DNA of 64,000 nt from an uncultured Atopobiaceae bacterium (lineage in GTDB: Bacteria > Actinomycetota > Coriobacteriia > Coriobacteriales > Atopobiaceae). The notes below the pieces were generated by a model, which was not told the DNA's origin, searched no databases, and was given only the letters and a program-made list of their open reading frames with translations. Below, one piece after another: positions 33,483-43,083 of this stretch; position 1 is the stretch's first letter; every line of letters begins with the position of its first letter. The stretch lies in assembly GCA_944322145.1 (NCBI GenBank), contig CALUNW010000008.1:1-64000 (forward strand), in the 5' to 3' direction. Both the position numbers and the translations under genes were made by a program.

Positions 33483-34256
33483 ATGAAGATTCAAAACAAC
33501 TGCGCTCCTGTAGAGATACCTAAGGTCCTCCACTATTGCTGGTTTGGCCATGGGCCACTGACCGAGCAGGCAACACGCTCCCTGGCCACATGGGAGAAAT
33601 ACGCCCCCGGCTTTTCAGTGCAGAGGTGGGACGAATCGAACTTCGATGTGTCCCCCTGCGCCTGGACTCGCGGTGCGTACGATGCCGGGAAGTGGGCTTT
33701 CGTGTCGGACTATGTCCGCTTCAAGGTACTCTTTGATCATGGCGGCATCTATATGGACGTTGGCTCTGAGCTCGTGAGGGATATATCACCTCTGGTCGAT
33801 CGCGTCCCGTTTTCCGCCATCGAGGCCGAGACGAGAACGGTCAGCACGGGGCTGGTTGCCGCCTGTGAGCAGGGAAACCCAATAGTCGGAGAGGTGCTTG
33901 ACGATTATGGACGGCTGACGTTCAGCGCTGATCCGTCCTTCTTGTTAGAACACACCGTTAACGCCATGCTCACCACGGTGTTCGAGCGTTACGGCTATGT
34001 ACGCGAGGACCGTCTGCAGAGCGTCAGTGGATGGACTCTTCTACCGAGCGAGTGCTTTGATCCCAAGCTTGACAGAGGCGGCTATGTTCTCACTGAGAAC
34101 ACGTTCTCGATTCACCACAGCTCCGCTTCATGGGTTCCAGATTACGAGCGATTCCGAGTCGCTTTCATAAAAAAGTGGGCCCCCGTAGTCGGCGACTTCG
34201 CAGCCAGAAAGACCGCACGGCTGCTCATGGCCATAAGATATAGGAGGTGGCGATGA
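33483..34256 (+). CDS. GT32-like capsular glycosyltransferase
   Basis: This 257-residue protein has the N-terminal IPKVLHYCWFG motif and the DXD metal/nucleotide-sugar motif in GGIYMDVGSELV near residue 92, typical of capsular synthesis transferases of the Gly_transf_sug type. ATG at 33483 is taken as start; a TTG at 33477 overlapping the previous stop is an alternative. The ribosome binding site is weak, suggesting coupling to the preceding gene. Confidence 0.85.
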   Translation: MKIQNNCAPVEIPKVLHYCWFGHGPLTEQATRSLATWEKYAPGFSVQRWDESNFDVSPCAWTRGAYDAGKWAFVSDYVRFKVLFDHGGIYMDVGSELVRDISPLVDRVPFSAIEAETRTVSTGLVAACEQGNPIVGEVLDDYGRLTFSADPSFLLEHTVNAMLTTVFERYGYVREDRLQSVSGWTLLPSECFDPKLDRGGYVLTENTFSIHHSSASWVPDYERFRVAFIKKWAPVVGDFAARKTARLLMAIRYRRWR

Positions 34257-35176
34257 TCAGCATCGCAACGCCCGCGTATAATCGTGCTCACACTTTACCC
34301 AGACTTTTTGAGTCGCTCGAGCGACAGGCCTTTCGCGATTTCGAGTGGATAGTCGTTGATGACGGGTCTACTGACGGGACGAAAGAGCTCTGCGACTCGT
34401 TTGCCGAAAAGGCTTCTTTCCCCTTTCGTTATCTCGAACAGGAGAACTCCGGCAAACATGTGGCGATAAACGTCGCCGCTCAAGAAGCACGCGGCGAATG
34501 GTTCTTCATCGTGGACTCAGACGACTATCTTACAGATACCTCGCTTGAGGTAAACGCCCGCTATCTCACTCAGATCGAGGAGGATTCAGCGTTCGCCGGA
34601 GTCTCAGGTGTTCGCATGCGCGAGGACGGATCTTTTCTGGTCGGCACACATGGGGAAACCATGGACGACCTGCCGAGAAAGATCCAAGTGAGGTTCTCTC
34701 TTGAGTACATCGATGCGACTCCACAGGACTTCAGGATTAAGTATTCTATGCCAGGAGATCGCGCGGAGGTTGTGCGCACCGATCTCGTTCGCCGTTTCCC
34801 CTTTCCGAGCTTTCAAGGGGAAAGATTCGTCTCCGAATATTACTTATGGCAGTCAATCTCTGATTTAGGTCTTAAGGTGCGCTGGTTCAATGGGCCAACG
34901 TACATCGCCGACTATTTGACTGATGGGCTCACGAGGAACATGCGAGAAGTGACACGCTCGAGTCCTCTGGGCAAATCATATGTGGACAATTTCACGCTCT
35001 CGTCTGGAGCGCCGTTGAGCGAGAAACTCCGCTCGGCCGTGAACTACACGCGCTACGGTCGTCTGGGCGGCAAAGGCATTGCGGAGCTTGCGCGAGAGGT
35101 TAATAGCATGCCTCTATTTGTTTTAGGGCTTCCCTTGGCGCTGCTGACTCCTATCAAAAGGAGTGGGTTGCAGTGA
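34253..35176 (+). CDS. Glycosyltransferase family 2
   Basis: This 307-residue GT-A enzyme has SIATPAYNRAHTLPRLF at the N-terminus, the nucleotide-binding IVVDDGSTDGT (~34-44) and the metal-binding VDSDDY (~88-93). ATG at 34253 has TAGGAGG and overlaps the previous stop (ATGA). From here to about 38,470 the base composition is lower in GC than the rest of the window, in keeping with an imported serotype-specific block. Confidence 0.9.
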   Translation: MISIATPAYNRAHTLPRLFESLERQAFRDFEWIVVDDGSTDGTKELCDSFAEKASFPFRYLEQENSGKHVAINVAAQEARGEWFFIVDSDDYLTDTSLEVNARYLTQIEEDSAFAGVSGVRMREDGSFLVGTHGETMDDLPRKIQVRFSLEYIDATPQDFRIKYSMPGDRAEVVRTDLVRRFPFPSFQGERFVSEYYLWQSISDLGLKVRWFNGPTYIADYLTDGLTRNMREVTRSSPLGKSYVDNFTLSSGAPLSEKLRSAVNYTRYGRLGGKGIAELAREVNSMPLFVLGLPLALLTPIKRSGLQ

Positions 35177-36576
35177 CGGGGGCCTTCAAACGCGACATCC
35201 TTAATGCCCCTGTGCTCACCGTTCGGAACTTTTTGCTGTTTTTGCTGGTGGCTTCCGTGTTTCTTACGGCGTTTTACGTGCGTCAGGCGGTCAGCTCTCA
35301 GCTTGCGTACATCGATTTGCCGTTCTATCTCGCCATCATGCTGCTCATGGCGAAGTATCACGGGAAACTGAACCTTGCGGGAACTCTGTTGTGGACGGTT
35401 CTCGCGGCTCTTTTCTTAATCATAGAGCTTTCATCTGGAACGGGCTTCGCCGCTACCGTTAAGTTCTTCTTTCTGTACTGCGCCCCGGTTCTCGTGTGCC
35501 AAGTCGTTTTCGGCTTCAACACGGATGAGGGGAGGGCCTTTGCGGGCACCATCGTGAAAGCCGTCAATGTTTTTACGCTTCTTGTCTTTTTTATCCTCTT
35601 AATGGACATGTTAACCGGTTCGGCCGTTATGCGTTTTCTGACAACACGACTATTCAATGAGCTGGCTCCTTGGGTGCCCAGCAGCGTCTTTCAGCGGCAT
35701 CCTTCTATTTGGGGCCATTACCTTATGACTGCTGGATACTATCTGGCGTTTTTCTATTTGAACGTCGCGTATGCGAGGGTAACGAATTCATGGCTTCTTG
35801 ATCAGCGCCTAATCTACGTTGTGGCGACGGTTGGAATCATCAGTACCGGTGGTAAAACGGTGTTCGTGATATATCTTGTATCGCTAATTTGGCTCAACCT
35901 TACCGGTCGACACGGGGTTCGTAATGCAATTGCCTTGACTACGTTTCTGCTACTGCTTTATTGGATGGGTTTATTCGATATTGTTCTTGAGAGGTTTGGC
36001 GCCACAGACCTTTCAAGCGGTAGAAACGATGCCGTCGACGCGGTGTTCTCTGTCGAGCTGCCGCAGCTGTTCTGGGGCTATGGCGAGGGGTTTTCCTCCT
36101 ATATGGCGGCGAAGGTGTCAGCCTTCACAGTAGAGATTTTCTCGGAATACTCGCTTCTTTCCCTGGCATTCAAATTCGGAGTTGTCTTCGTTGTCCTTAT
36201 GGTTGTGCTCATGCTGCGAGCACCCGTCATGGCGGCATGCTGCTCTGGTAAATGGTCGCTCGCCTTCATGGGTGTTCTTCTAGTGTTCTATTTTTCTACA
36301 TTCAACGCATTTTACGGTATTCCCGACTCGTATCTCCTCTGCTCGCTCTACGCCATCGTAGTTTCAATGCTCGGAGGCTTCCGTGAGGAAAAGTCTTCGC
36401 GGGAACGTCCTCGGAGCGCGAAAAGACGAGATCCACCTCGGAATAAACCACAACTGGAGCCTTGCATCGACGTATCGTTGCAGTCACGTCGAAGTCAAGA
36501 AGGCTTCACTCGCGTAAAACACTCCGCCGGGACTATAGTTGCTCGACCAAGTGTTGGCAGCCACGGTAAGAGGTAG
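35173..36576 (+). CDS. Wzy-type polysaccharide polymerase
   Basis: This 467-residue polytopic membrane protein has about ten hydrophobic segments up to residue ~395, a large central loop region with LSSGRNDAVDAV (the SGR-type motif of O-antigen polymerases), and a long basic cytoplasmic tail of ~70 residues. It would polymerise flipped repeat units on the outer face of the membrane. The start is GTG 35173, overlapping the previous stop. Assignment rests on topology, motif and position, since Wzy sequences diverge. Confidence 0.8.
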   Translation: MTGAFKRDILNAPVLTVRNFLLFLLVASVFLTAFYVRQAVSSQLAYIDLPFYLAIMLLMAKYHGKLNLAGTLLWTVLAALFLIIELSSGTGFAATVKFFFLYCAPVLVCQVVFGFNTDEGRAFAGTIVKAVNVFTLLVFFILLMDMLTGSAVMRFLTTRLFNELAPWVPSSVFQRHPSIWGHYLMTAGYYLAFFYLNVAYARVTNSWLLDQRLIYVVATVGIISTGGKTVFVIYLVSLIWLNLTGRHGVRNAIALTTFLLLLYWMGLFDIVLERFGATDLSSGRNDAVDAVFSVELPQLFWGYGEGFSSYMAAKVSAFTVEIFSEYSLLSLAFKFGVVFVVLMVVLMLRAPVMAACCSGKWSLAFMGVLLVFYFSTFNAFYGIPDSYLLCSLYAIVVSMLGGFREEKSSRERPRSAKRRDPPRNKPQLEPCIDVSLQSRRSQEGFTRVKHSAGTIVARPSVGSHGKR

Positions 36577-36581
36577 CTGCC

Positions 36582-37565
36582 ATGTTGTTCTCTATTGTGA
36601 TTCCCGCATACAACTGCTCCACTTACCTGGGTGGCTGTGTCAGCAGCGTCCTTTCCCAGGGGTTTGTCGATTACGAGATAATTCTCGTGGATGACGGGTC
36701 GAACGACGGAACCGCTGGGCTGTGCGACGAGCTTGTCGAATACGGCAGGGTAAAGGTCATCCACGAGACGAACAGTGGCGCCTCCCATGCCCGCAACACC
36801 GGCATGGTTGCAGCTTCAGGTGAATACATAGTCTTCCTCGATTCAGACGACGAGTTCGCGGATGGCTATCTGGAGGGGCTCTCCCGGCAACTTGAGGCAA
36901 CCTGTTTCGATGTTTTGCTCGGCTCTGTTCGTACGGACTTTGGGGAAGGGGTAGACGAGCGGGACGTCAAGCTATTCGACGCCGATTATGCCAACACGAA
37001 AGACTTGAAGGGACTCGTGAGGTATTTCTTTACCTCGGCCGATGATGCCCCCTTCGCCGCTTGGCACAATGTCTACTCGAGACGTTTCCTTGAACGGGAA
37101 GGCCTGCGCTTTGACGAGGGGCTTATATGGTCCGAGGACAGGGACTTTATCCTGCGCGTATTGCGGGCTGCCCCTAGTTGGCGATGCGTCGCTGTTCCGG
37201 GCTATCGCCATCGGGTTGAGGTAAAGGGCTCAGTTACGAGCGTGGCGAGCGCAGACAAGATTCTCCGTGCCATGGATTGCGATGAAAAATGGCTCAAGAC
37301 TTCAAGAGATAACGACCTCCTCTCTTGTGCCCAGCCTTTTCTTGCCGGGGACCTTATCGACCTCACGATGAGTGCGCTTGAGCTGCCTAAGGGCGAGGCA
37401 AGCGAGGTTATGGAACATGCGAAGAGCCTGCAAGCGCTCTTTGCCCCTGCTGTAGGAGGGCTGGTGTACGGTTGGCTGTTGAGGCATGATGCCCCCCCGT
37501 GCTTACTCAGGGTTGTGGGGAAAATCGTCGCTAAGTTGACAAGGCTTTACAGGAAGCGCTGTTGA
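36582..37565 (+). CDS. Glycosyltransferase family 2
   Basis: This 327-residue GT-A glycosyltransferase has SIVIPAYNCSTYLGGCVSSV at the N-terminus, ILVDDGSNDGT and LDSDDEF motifs, and a C-terminal region with WSEDRDFILRVL. ATG at 36582 has a GAGGTAG site. A run of seven C (37492-37498) falls in the codons for APP, 22 codons from the end, so slippage would alter only the tail. An AT-rich 87-base gap follows before the pyruvyltransferase. Confidence 0.88.
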   Translation: MLFSIVIPAYNCSTYLGGCVSSVLSQGFVDYEIILVDDGSNDGTAGLCDELVEYGRVKVIHETNSGASHARNTGMVAASGEYIVFLDSDDEFADGYLEGLSRQLEATCFDVLLGSVRTDFGEGVDERDVKLFDADYANTKDLKGLVRYFFTSADDAPFAAWHNVYSRRFLEREGLRFDEGLIWSEDRDFILRVLRAAPSWRCVAVPGYRHRVEVKGSVTSVASADKILRAMDCDEKWLKTSRDNDLLSCAQPFLAGDLIDLTMSALELPKGEASEVMEHAKSLQALFAPAVGGLVYGWLLRHDAPPCLLRVVGKIVAKLTRLYRKRC

Positions 37566-37652
37566 CCGGACTCATTCTACAAGCGCTGAGATAAATAGCA
37601 CTTTGTTCATCTTTGAATAGCACGTGAAATAAGTAATGGAGAACATATATTT

Positions 37653-38711
37653 ATGAAATTAGCAATTCTTACAATTCAAAGTATGAATTACGGGAATCGG
37701 TTGCAGAATTGGGCGCTCCAAAACACCCTTATTGCTTTAGGTCATAACGTTGAAACCATTCGTCGAGATGCCGGAATGCACGGGTCGCTAATTACAAAGC
37801 TGAAGACAATGAAGAGAGCGGTTGGGCATATAAAGCATCTGCATGATTGGATTGGATCTTTTCATAAGTTTGACCGAATGATTTCATTTTCAAAAGCAAT
37901 TGTTTCAAAAGAGTTTGTTTCTGCCGATTTGACCACTCGATATGATGCCTTCATTGTCGGCTCTGATCAGGTTTGGAATCCAGACTTTGATATGAACAGT
38001 GAACTGGATTATCTACCATTTATCGATCGCGGCCGCAAAGTTGCCTATGCGGCCAGCTTCGGCGTATCGGATATCTGTGAGGATCGTGAGAAAACGGCTC
38101 AATTACTAAGGGGGTTCAAGTCCATTTCGGTCAGAGAAGATGCTGGGGCGGAAATCGTCTATAAACTTACAGGGCAACGGATAGCGGTTGTGCTCGATCC
38201 CACTATGCTTGTTTCGGTTGATGAGTGGAGTCGACTGTCAACAAAACCTGACGTTACCGGTGTTGATACTCCTTACCTCCTAAAATATGTCTTGGGCAAC
38301 GATGTCCACAAAATGGAAATAGAAAGTATCGCTCAAAATCAGGGTTTGCAAGTTATTGACCTTGGCGGCAACGACCTTCCGGTGGGTCCGTCGGAGTTTC
38401 TCTGGCTTATCGAGCACGCGAAAGTCGTCTGTATCGATAGCTTCCATGGAAGCGTGTTTTCACTTCTCTTCCATCGGCCTTTCGTCATCTTCGAGCGCCA
38501 GAGCGCGAATGCCGATATGTCGTCGCGCTTCGACACGCTCTGCCGCGTCTTCGACATGGGGCACCACCGCTTCTGCTCGCCAGAGTTCGACTACGAGCGT
38601 TGCCTGGACGAGGACTGGGGCGCGTTCGAGCGGAGGCTCGCTGCCGAGCGTGAGCGGTCGCTCGGGTGGCTCAGCCGCGCCCTCGAGGAGGTCGGGGGTC
38701 GCGATGCCTAG
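37653..38711 (+). CDS. Polysaccharide pyruvyl transferase family protein
   Basis: This 352-residue protein has the N-terminal TIQSMNYGNRLQNWALQNTL, central FIVGSDQVWNPDF and AYAASFG, and C-terminal VVCIDSFHGSVFSLLFHRPFV (shown in part) segments of the family, which adds pyruvate ketals to capsule sugars. The first ~820 bases are AT-rich with codons such as AAA and ATA, while the last ~240 bases (from about 38,470) are as GC-rich as the chromosome. The gene therefore looks like a recombination junction that kept the reading frame. No clear ribosome binding site. Confidence 0.85.
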   Translation: MKLAILTIQSMNYGNRLQNWALQNTLIALGHNVETIRRDAGMHGSLITKLKTMKRAVGHIKHLHDWIGSFHKFDRMISFSKAIVSKEFVSADLTTRYDAFIVGSDQVWNPDFDMNSELDYLPFIDRGRKVAYAASFGVSDICEDREKTAQLLRGFKSISVREDAGAEIVYKLTGQRIAVVLDPTMLVSVDEWSRLSTKPDVTGVDTPYLLKYVLGNDVHKMEIESIAQNQGLQVIDLGGNDLPVGPSEFLWLIEHAKVVCIDSFHGSVFSLLFHRPFVIFERQSANADMSSRFDTLCRVFDMGHHRFCSPEFDYERCLDEDWGAFERRLAAERERSLGWLSRALEEVGGRDA

Positions 38712-40215
38712 CCAGCGAAAAGTCGGTGCTATCCTTGGCTACGCCAACATCGTCGTCAAGAATCTAGTCAACCTCGTCTACACGCCGATGCTGCTCTCCT
38801 TCGTGGGGCAGGCAGACTACGGCGTGTACCAGACGTCGAACTCGTTCGTGTTCTCGCTGTCGCTGCTCACCTTCGGCTTCTCGGAGGCGTACGTCAGGTT
38901 CTACACCCAGAGGAGGGTCAACGGTACCGAGGAGGACGTGCGCAGGCTCAACGGGATGTACCTCCTGCTCTACGTCCTCATCTGCGCGGTGGCGCTGGTC
39001 CTCGGCCTCGCCTTCGCGGCGAACGCAGGGGCGGTGTTTTCGAACGGGTTCACCGAGCAGCAGGTGTCGCTCGCCCGGACCCTCATGTCCATAATGACCG
39101 TGAACGTCGCGACGACGCTCTTCTCGACGGTCTTCGACGCCTACATCCTGGCCCACGAGCAGTTCCGCTTCCAGCAGACGCGCCAGATGTTCACGACGCT
39201 CGCCACGCCCTTCCTCGCGTTCGCTCTCCTCAACCTGGGGCTCGGGGCAGTGGGTGTTGCCTTCGCCCAACTCTCGGTCAACGTGGTCCTCCTGCTGCTC
39301 AACGCACGCTACGCCGTCGGGGCGCTGGGCATGCGCTTCGACGTCCGGCACCCGGACGGGGCGCTCTTCCGTGCTGTCGCGGCGTTCAGCGCGTGGATCT
39401 TCGCGAACCAGGTCTGCGAGCTCGTGAATCAGAACGTCCCGAACGTGATGCTGGGTGCCCTCTCCGGAGCCGCGGCCGTCGCGGTCTTCGCCATCTCCGT
39501 CCAGATCAGGAGTGTCTTCTACTCGCTCTCGACCACCATGTCCAGCGTCTTCACCCCGCTCATCAACCGCATCGTCGCGGAGTCCGACGACAACGGCGTG
39601 CTTACTGACCTTATGGCACGCGTCGGCCGCTACCAGGCGATGCTCTTCTGCTGGGTGCTCGGGGGCTTCGCACTGCTGGGCCGGTTCTTCGTCTCCGCCT
39701 GGGCGGGAGAGGAGTTCTCGGACGCCTACTGGCTCATCTTGGCCATGGTCATCCCGCTCGTCATCCCCCTCACGCAGAACACCGGCATAGAGATCCAGAG
39801 GGCGAAGAACAGACACCGTGCCAGGAGCGTCGCGTACCTCTGCATGGCCGCGGTCAACCTGGCGGTCACCGCCCTCCTCGCTCCCTCGGTCGGATACTGG
39901 GCACCTGTCTTCGGCTACGTCGTCTACATCGTCCTCGGCTGCGGCCTCTTCATGAACTGGTACTACCAGAGGCGTATCGGGCTCGACATGGCCCGGTTCT
40001 GGGGGAGGGTGGTTCCCGTGCTCGGGGTCTGCGCCCTCGCCACGGCTGTTTGCCTCCTAGGTACTGTCGTCCTGCCGGTCTCCGGCTGGCTCCCGTTCCT
40101 CGCGTGGGGCGCCGCCTACTCGGCCCTCTTCGCCCTGTTGACGTGGTTCGTCGTCCTCGATGGCGGGGAGCGCGAGTCCATCGGCGGCAGGGTGCTCCGC
40201 GCCTTGGGCCGCTGA
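38704..40215 (+). CDS. Wzx-type flippase
   Basis: This 503-residue protein has some 12-14 membrane segments and the MATE/PST-family opening (VGAILGYANIVVKNLVNLVYTPMLLSFVG, shortened) with later VNQNVPNVMLGALSGAAAVAVF (in part). It moves undecaprenyl-linked repeat units across the membrane for Wzy. It overlaps the pyruvyltransferase by eight bases. High GC resumes from here, showing that the left and right parts of the cluster have different histories. Confidence 0.9.
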   Translation: MPSQRKVGAILGYANIVVKNLVNLVYTPMLLSFVGQADYGVYQTSNSFVFSLSLLTFGFSEAYVRFYTQRRVNGTEEDVRRLNGMYLLLYVLICAVALVLGLAFAANAGAVFSNGFTEQQVSLARTLMSIMTVNVATTLFSTVFDAYILAHEQFRFQQTRQMFTTLATPFLAFALLNLGLGAVGVAFAQLSVNVVLLLLNARYAVGALGMRFDVRHPDGALFRAVAAFSAWIFANQVCELVNQNVPNVMLGALSGAAAVAVFAISVQIRSVFYSLSTTMSSVFTPLINRIVAESDDNGVLTDLMARVGRYQAMLFCWVLGGFALLGRFFVSAWAGEEFSDAYWLILAMVIPLVIPLTQNTGIEIQRAKNRHRARSVAYLCMAAVNLAVTALLAPSVGYWAPVFGYVVYIVLGCGLFMNWYYQRRIGLDMARFWGRVVPVLGVCALATAVCLLGTVVLPVSGWLPFLAWGAAYSALFALLTWFVVLDGGERESIGGRVLRALGR

Positions 40216-40240
40216 TCGAACACCTGAAAGGATTTATACG

Positions 40241-41977
40241 ATGCAAAACAGATACACCGACGAGATCAACGTCCAGATACTCGTCTCCCTCATGAGGCAG
40301 CACGGGGTGCGCCGTGTCATCGCGAGCCCGGGGACGACCAACATCTCCCTCATCGAGTGCGTCCAGGGCGACCCGTTCTTCGAGGTGTGGTCGTCCGTGG
40401 ACGAGAGGTCTGCCGCTTACATGGCCTGCGGCATGGCTGCGGAGACCGGCGAGCCGGTCGCCCTTACCTGCACCGGGGCCACGGCCTCTAGGAACTACCT
40501 CCCCGGACTCACGGAGGCGTACTATCGCAAGCTCCCTGTGCTCGCAATCACCGCGACCCAGCACCTGGGGAGGGTCGGTCGCAACGTGCCGCAGGTGATG
40601 GACCGCTCCAACCCACTCGTCGACGTGTGCGTCTGCAGCTACCAGTCCCGGAGTGTCGCCTCGGCGGACGACCGCCTCGAGTGCGAGACGCGCACCAACG
40701 AGGCGCTCCTCGCCCTCACGCGGCGCGGGGGCGGCCCGGTACACATCGACATGGTCACCACGTACAGCAACGGCACGGTGGCGGAGCTGCCCCGCGCCCG
40801 CAGGATCGACCGTGTGACGCTAGGCGATTCTTTGCCGCCCCTCGCGGAGAAGCGCGTCGAGGTGTTCGTCGGGGCGCACCGCCCCTGGAAGAGCGAGGAT
40901 GCCGACGCTCTCGAGGCGTTCTGCGACGCCTACGGGGCCGCCGTCGTCTGCGACCAGACGAGCAACTTCCGTGGTGCTCATCGTGTGCTTGGCGGGCTCG
41001 TCGCGAAGCAGGAGCTGGGCAGAATGGCGTGCAACCATGCCGAAGTCATAATTTACATCGGGGATATTTCCGGTGCGTATTATGAGCTGCCCGGGGTTGA
41101 GAGCTGGAGGGTGAACCCCGACGGCGAGCTCAGGGACCCGTTCGGCAACCTCCGCTACGTGTTCGAGATGGGGGAGCGGGAGTTCTTCGGGGCCTACGCT
41201 GGGGCTGATGCGGGCGTGCCTCCTTGTGATGTCGCTGCGGAGTGGCACGATGCTGACGCCGAGCTTCGCGCCAAGGTCCCCGAGCTGCCCTTCTCCAACA
41301 TCTGGTGCGCAAAGCAGACAGCCTCGAGGTTGCCTGAGGGCTCAGCGCTGCACCTGGGCATCCTCAACACGCTGAGGTCCTGGAACTTCTTCGAGACGCC
41401 CGCCTCGGTCGACTGCTTCTGCAACACCGGCGGCTTCGGCATCGACGGCTGCGTCTCCGCGCTCATCGGATCCTCTTTGGCGTCACCCGACAGGATTCAC
41501 GTCGGCGTGGTCGGCGACCTCGCGTGCTTCTATGACCTCAACTCTCTCGGCAACCGCCACGTCGGGCCCAACGTCCGGCTCATGCTCGTGAACAACGGGG
41601 TCGGCACCGAGTTCAAGAACTACAGCCACCGCGCCGCGCAGTTCGGCGACGACGCTGACGCCTTCATGGCGGCGCGCGGGCACTTCGGCAACCGTTCCCA
41701 CGACCTTATGCGGCACTATGCGCAGGACCTCGGGTTCGAGTATCTCTCGGCGTCGGGCAAGGACGAGTTCCTCGCGGCGCTCGACCGCCTCGTCGATCCG
41801 GAGCCGCACGACAGGCCGCTGCTGCTCGAGGTCTTCACCGACAGCGAGGACGAGAGCGATGCGCTGAAAGCTATGTCTCAGCTCAACGTCGACGGCCGCC
41901 ATGCCGTCAAGGCCGCGATCAGGGGCGTGCTCGGCGACCGGGGCGTCGCCGCCGTCAAGAGGGTCCTGGGGAGGTAG
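40241..41977 (+). CDS. Thiamine-diphosphate-dependent enzyme (MenD/acetolactate-synthase-like)
   Basis: This 578-residue protein has the N-terminal Pyr domain with IASPGTTNISL and the activating Glu in SVDERSAAYMACG (~residue 51), then ALTCTGATASRNYLPGLTEA (shortened) as in MenD. A C-terminal PP domain follows, with VVGDLACFYDLNSLG and VNNGVG for Mg-ThDP binding. MenD makes menaquinone precursors, but no other men gene is near. Within a capsule cluster, beside an SDR epimerase, it may build a branched or keto-acid substituent. The actual reaction is unknown. ATG at 40241 has an AAAGGAT site. Confidence 0.82.
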   Translation: MQNRYTDEINVQILVSLMRQHGVRRVIASPGTTNISLIECVQGDPFFEVWSSVDERSAAYMACGMAAETGEPVALTCTGATASRNYLPGLTEAYYRKLPVLAITATQHLGRVGRNVPQVMDRSNPLVDVCVCSYQSRSVASADDRLECETRTNEALLALTRRGGGPVHIDMVTTYSNGTVAELPRARRIDRVTLGDSLPPLAEKRVEVFVGAHRPWKSEDADALEAFCDAYGAAVVCDQTSNFRGAHRVLGGLVAKQELGRMACNHAEVIIYIGDISGAYYELPGVESWRVNPDGELRDPFGNLRYVFEMGEREFFGAYAGADAGVPPCDVAAEWHDADAELRAKVPELPFSNIWCAKQTASRLPEGSALHLGILNTLRSWNFFETPASVDCFCNTGGFGIDGCVSALIGSSLASPDRIHVGVVGDLACFYDLNSLGNRHVGPNVRLMLVNNGVGTEFKNYSHRAAQFGDDADAFMAARGHFGNRSHDLMRHYAQDLGFEYLSASGKDEFLAALDRLVDPEPHDRPLLLEVFTDSEDESDALKAMSQLNVDGRHAVKAAIRGVLGDRGVAAVKRVLGR

Positions 41978-41979
41978 CC

Positions 41980-43050
41980 GTGCGAATCCTTGTCCTCGGC
42001 GGCACGGGCGCCATCGGGGCCCGCGTGTGCTCCCGTCTTGCTGAGCGCGGCTGCGAGGTCGTCTCCACGACGCGCCGCAACCGCGCCTCCCGCGAACCCA
42101 ACGTCAGCTACGCGAGGGGGGACGCGCACGACCCGGCGTTCCTCGACAAGCTCCTCGCTGAACGCTGGGACGCGATCGTGGACTTCATGGTCTGGTCGAC
42201 CGGGGAGTTCCGCGAGAGGTATCGCGGGCTCCTCTCGGCGACGGACCAGTACATCTACACGTCCTCGTACCGCGTGTACGCCGACTCGCCGGTGATCAGG
42301 GAGGACTCTCCCAGGCTGCTGGACGTGACCGACGACCCTGCATACCTTACCACAGACGAGTATGCGCTCGCCAAGGCGCGGTGCGAGGACCTGCTGTTTG
42401 AAAGCGGCCGGGGCAACTGGACCGTCGTGCGGCCTGCCGTCACCTACGATGGCGCCGTCGGCAGGCTGCAGCTCGGCGTCCTCGAGTCGGGTGACTGGCT
42501 CTGGCGCGCGCTGAAAGGCATACCCGTGCCCCTACCCTCCGAGATGCTCCGGAGGCAGGCGACGATGAGCTGGGGCGGCGACGTGGCGGAGATGATTGCG
42601 CGCCTCGTGGGCAACCCCGATGCGCTCGGTGAGGCGCTCACCGTGTCGGGCTCCGACCACATGACGTGGGGCGAGGTGGCCGGGGCCTACCGCTCTGTGC
42701 TCTCCTCGCTCGAGGTCGTGCCGTGCGACCTCGGGGGGTTCGAGCATGCCTGGGGCAACCCCTGGCAGGTTCGCTACGACCGCATGTACGACCGCGTGGT
42801 CGACAACTCCAAGGTCCTTGCTGTGACAGGGCTGAGGCAATCCGACCTCACGGGGATGAAGGAGGGACTCGCGCGCGAGCTGTCGTCGTTCCTTGCCTCG
42901 GGCAGGACCCCGGCGATGTCGGGCCCGGGTCTGCAGGCGAGGCTTGACCGGCTGACCGGCGGCTCGCCCTCGCTCCGGCCAGTCGCGAGGGCCGTCGGCA
43001 TAAGGGGTGCGGCAAAGTACCTCGCGAGGCGATATGTCTTTACAAAGTGA
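41980..43050 (+). CDS. Extended SDR NAD-dependent epimerase/reductase
   Basis: This 356-residue protein has the N-terminal nucleotide motif LVLGGTGAIGARV, a YTSSYRVY segment, and the catalytic YxxxK as DEYALAKARCE near residue 128. The C-terminal half holds the substrate site. It starts at GTG 41980 with a GGGGAGG site, immediately after the ThDP gene, so the two probably act in sequence on a sugar nucleotide or a sugar substituent. Confidence 0.87.
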   Translation: MRILVLGGTGAIGARVCSRLAERGCEVVSTTRRNRASREPNVSYARGDAHDPAFLDKLLAERWDAIVDFMVWSTGEFRERYRGLLSATDQYIYTSSYRVYADSPVIREDSPRLLDVTDDPAYLTTDEYALAKARCEDLLFESGRGNWTVVRPAVTYDGAVGRLQLGVLESGDWLWRALKGIPVPLPSEMLRRQATMSWGGDVAEMIARLVGNPDALGEALTVSGSDHMTWGEVAGAYRSVLSSLEVVPCDLGGFEHAWGNPWQVRYDRMYDRVVDNSKVLAVTGLRQSDLTGMKEGLARELSSFLASGRTPAMSGPGLQARLDRLTGGSPSLRPVARAVGIRGAAKYLARRYVFTK

Positions 43051-43083
43051 TTTTCTGAGCTGACGCGCGGGGAATATCTGCTT

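Noticed and set aside
40241-41977. menD of menaquinone synthesis
   Set aside because: Domain layout is similar, but it lies within a capsule operon without other men genes, so a MenD name would over-claim.
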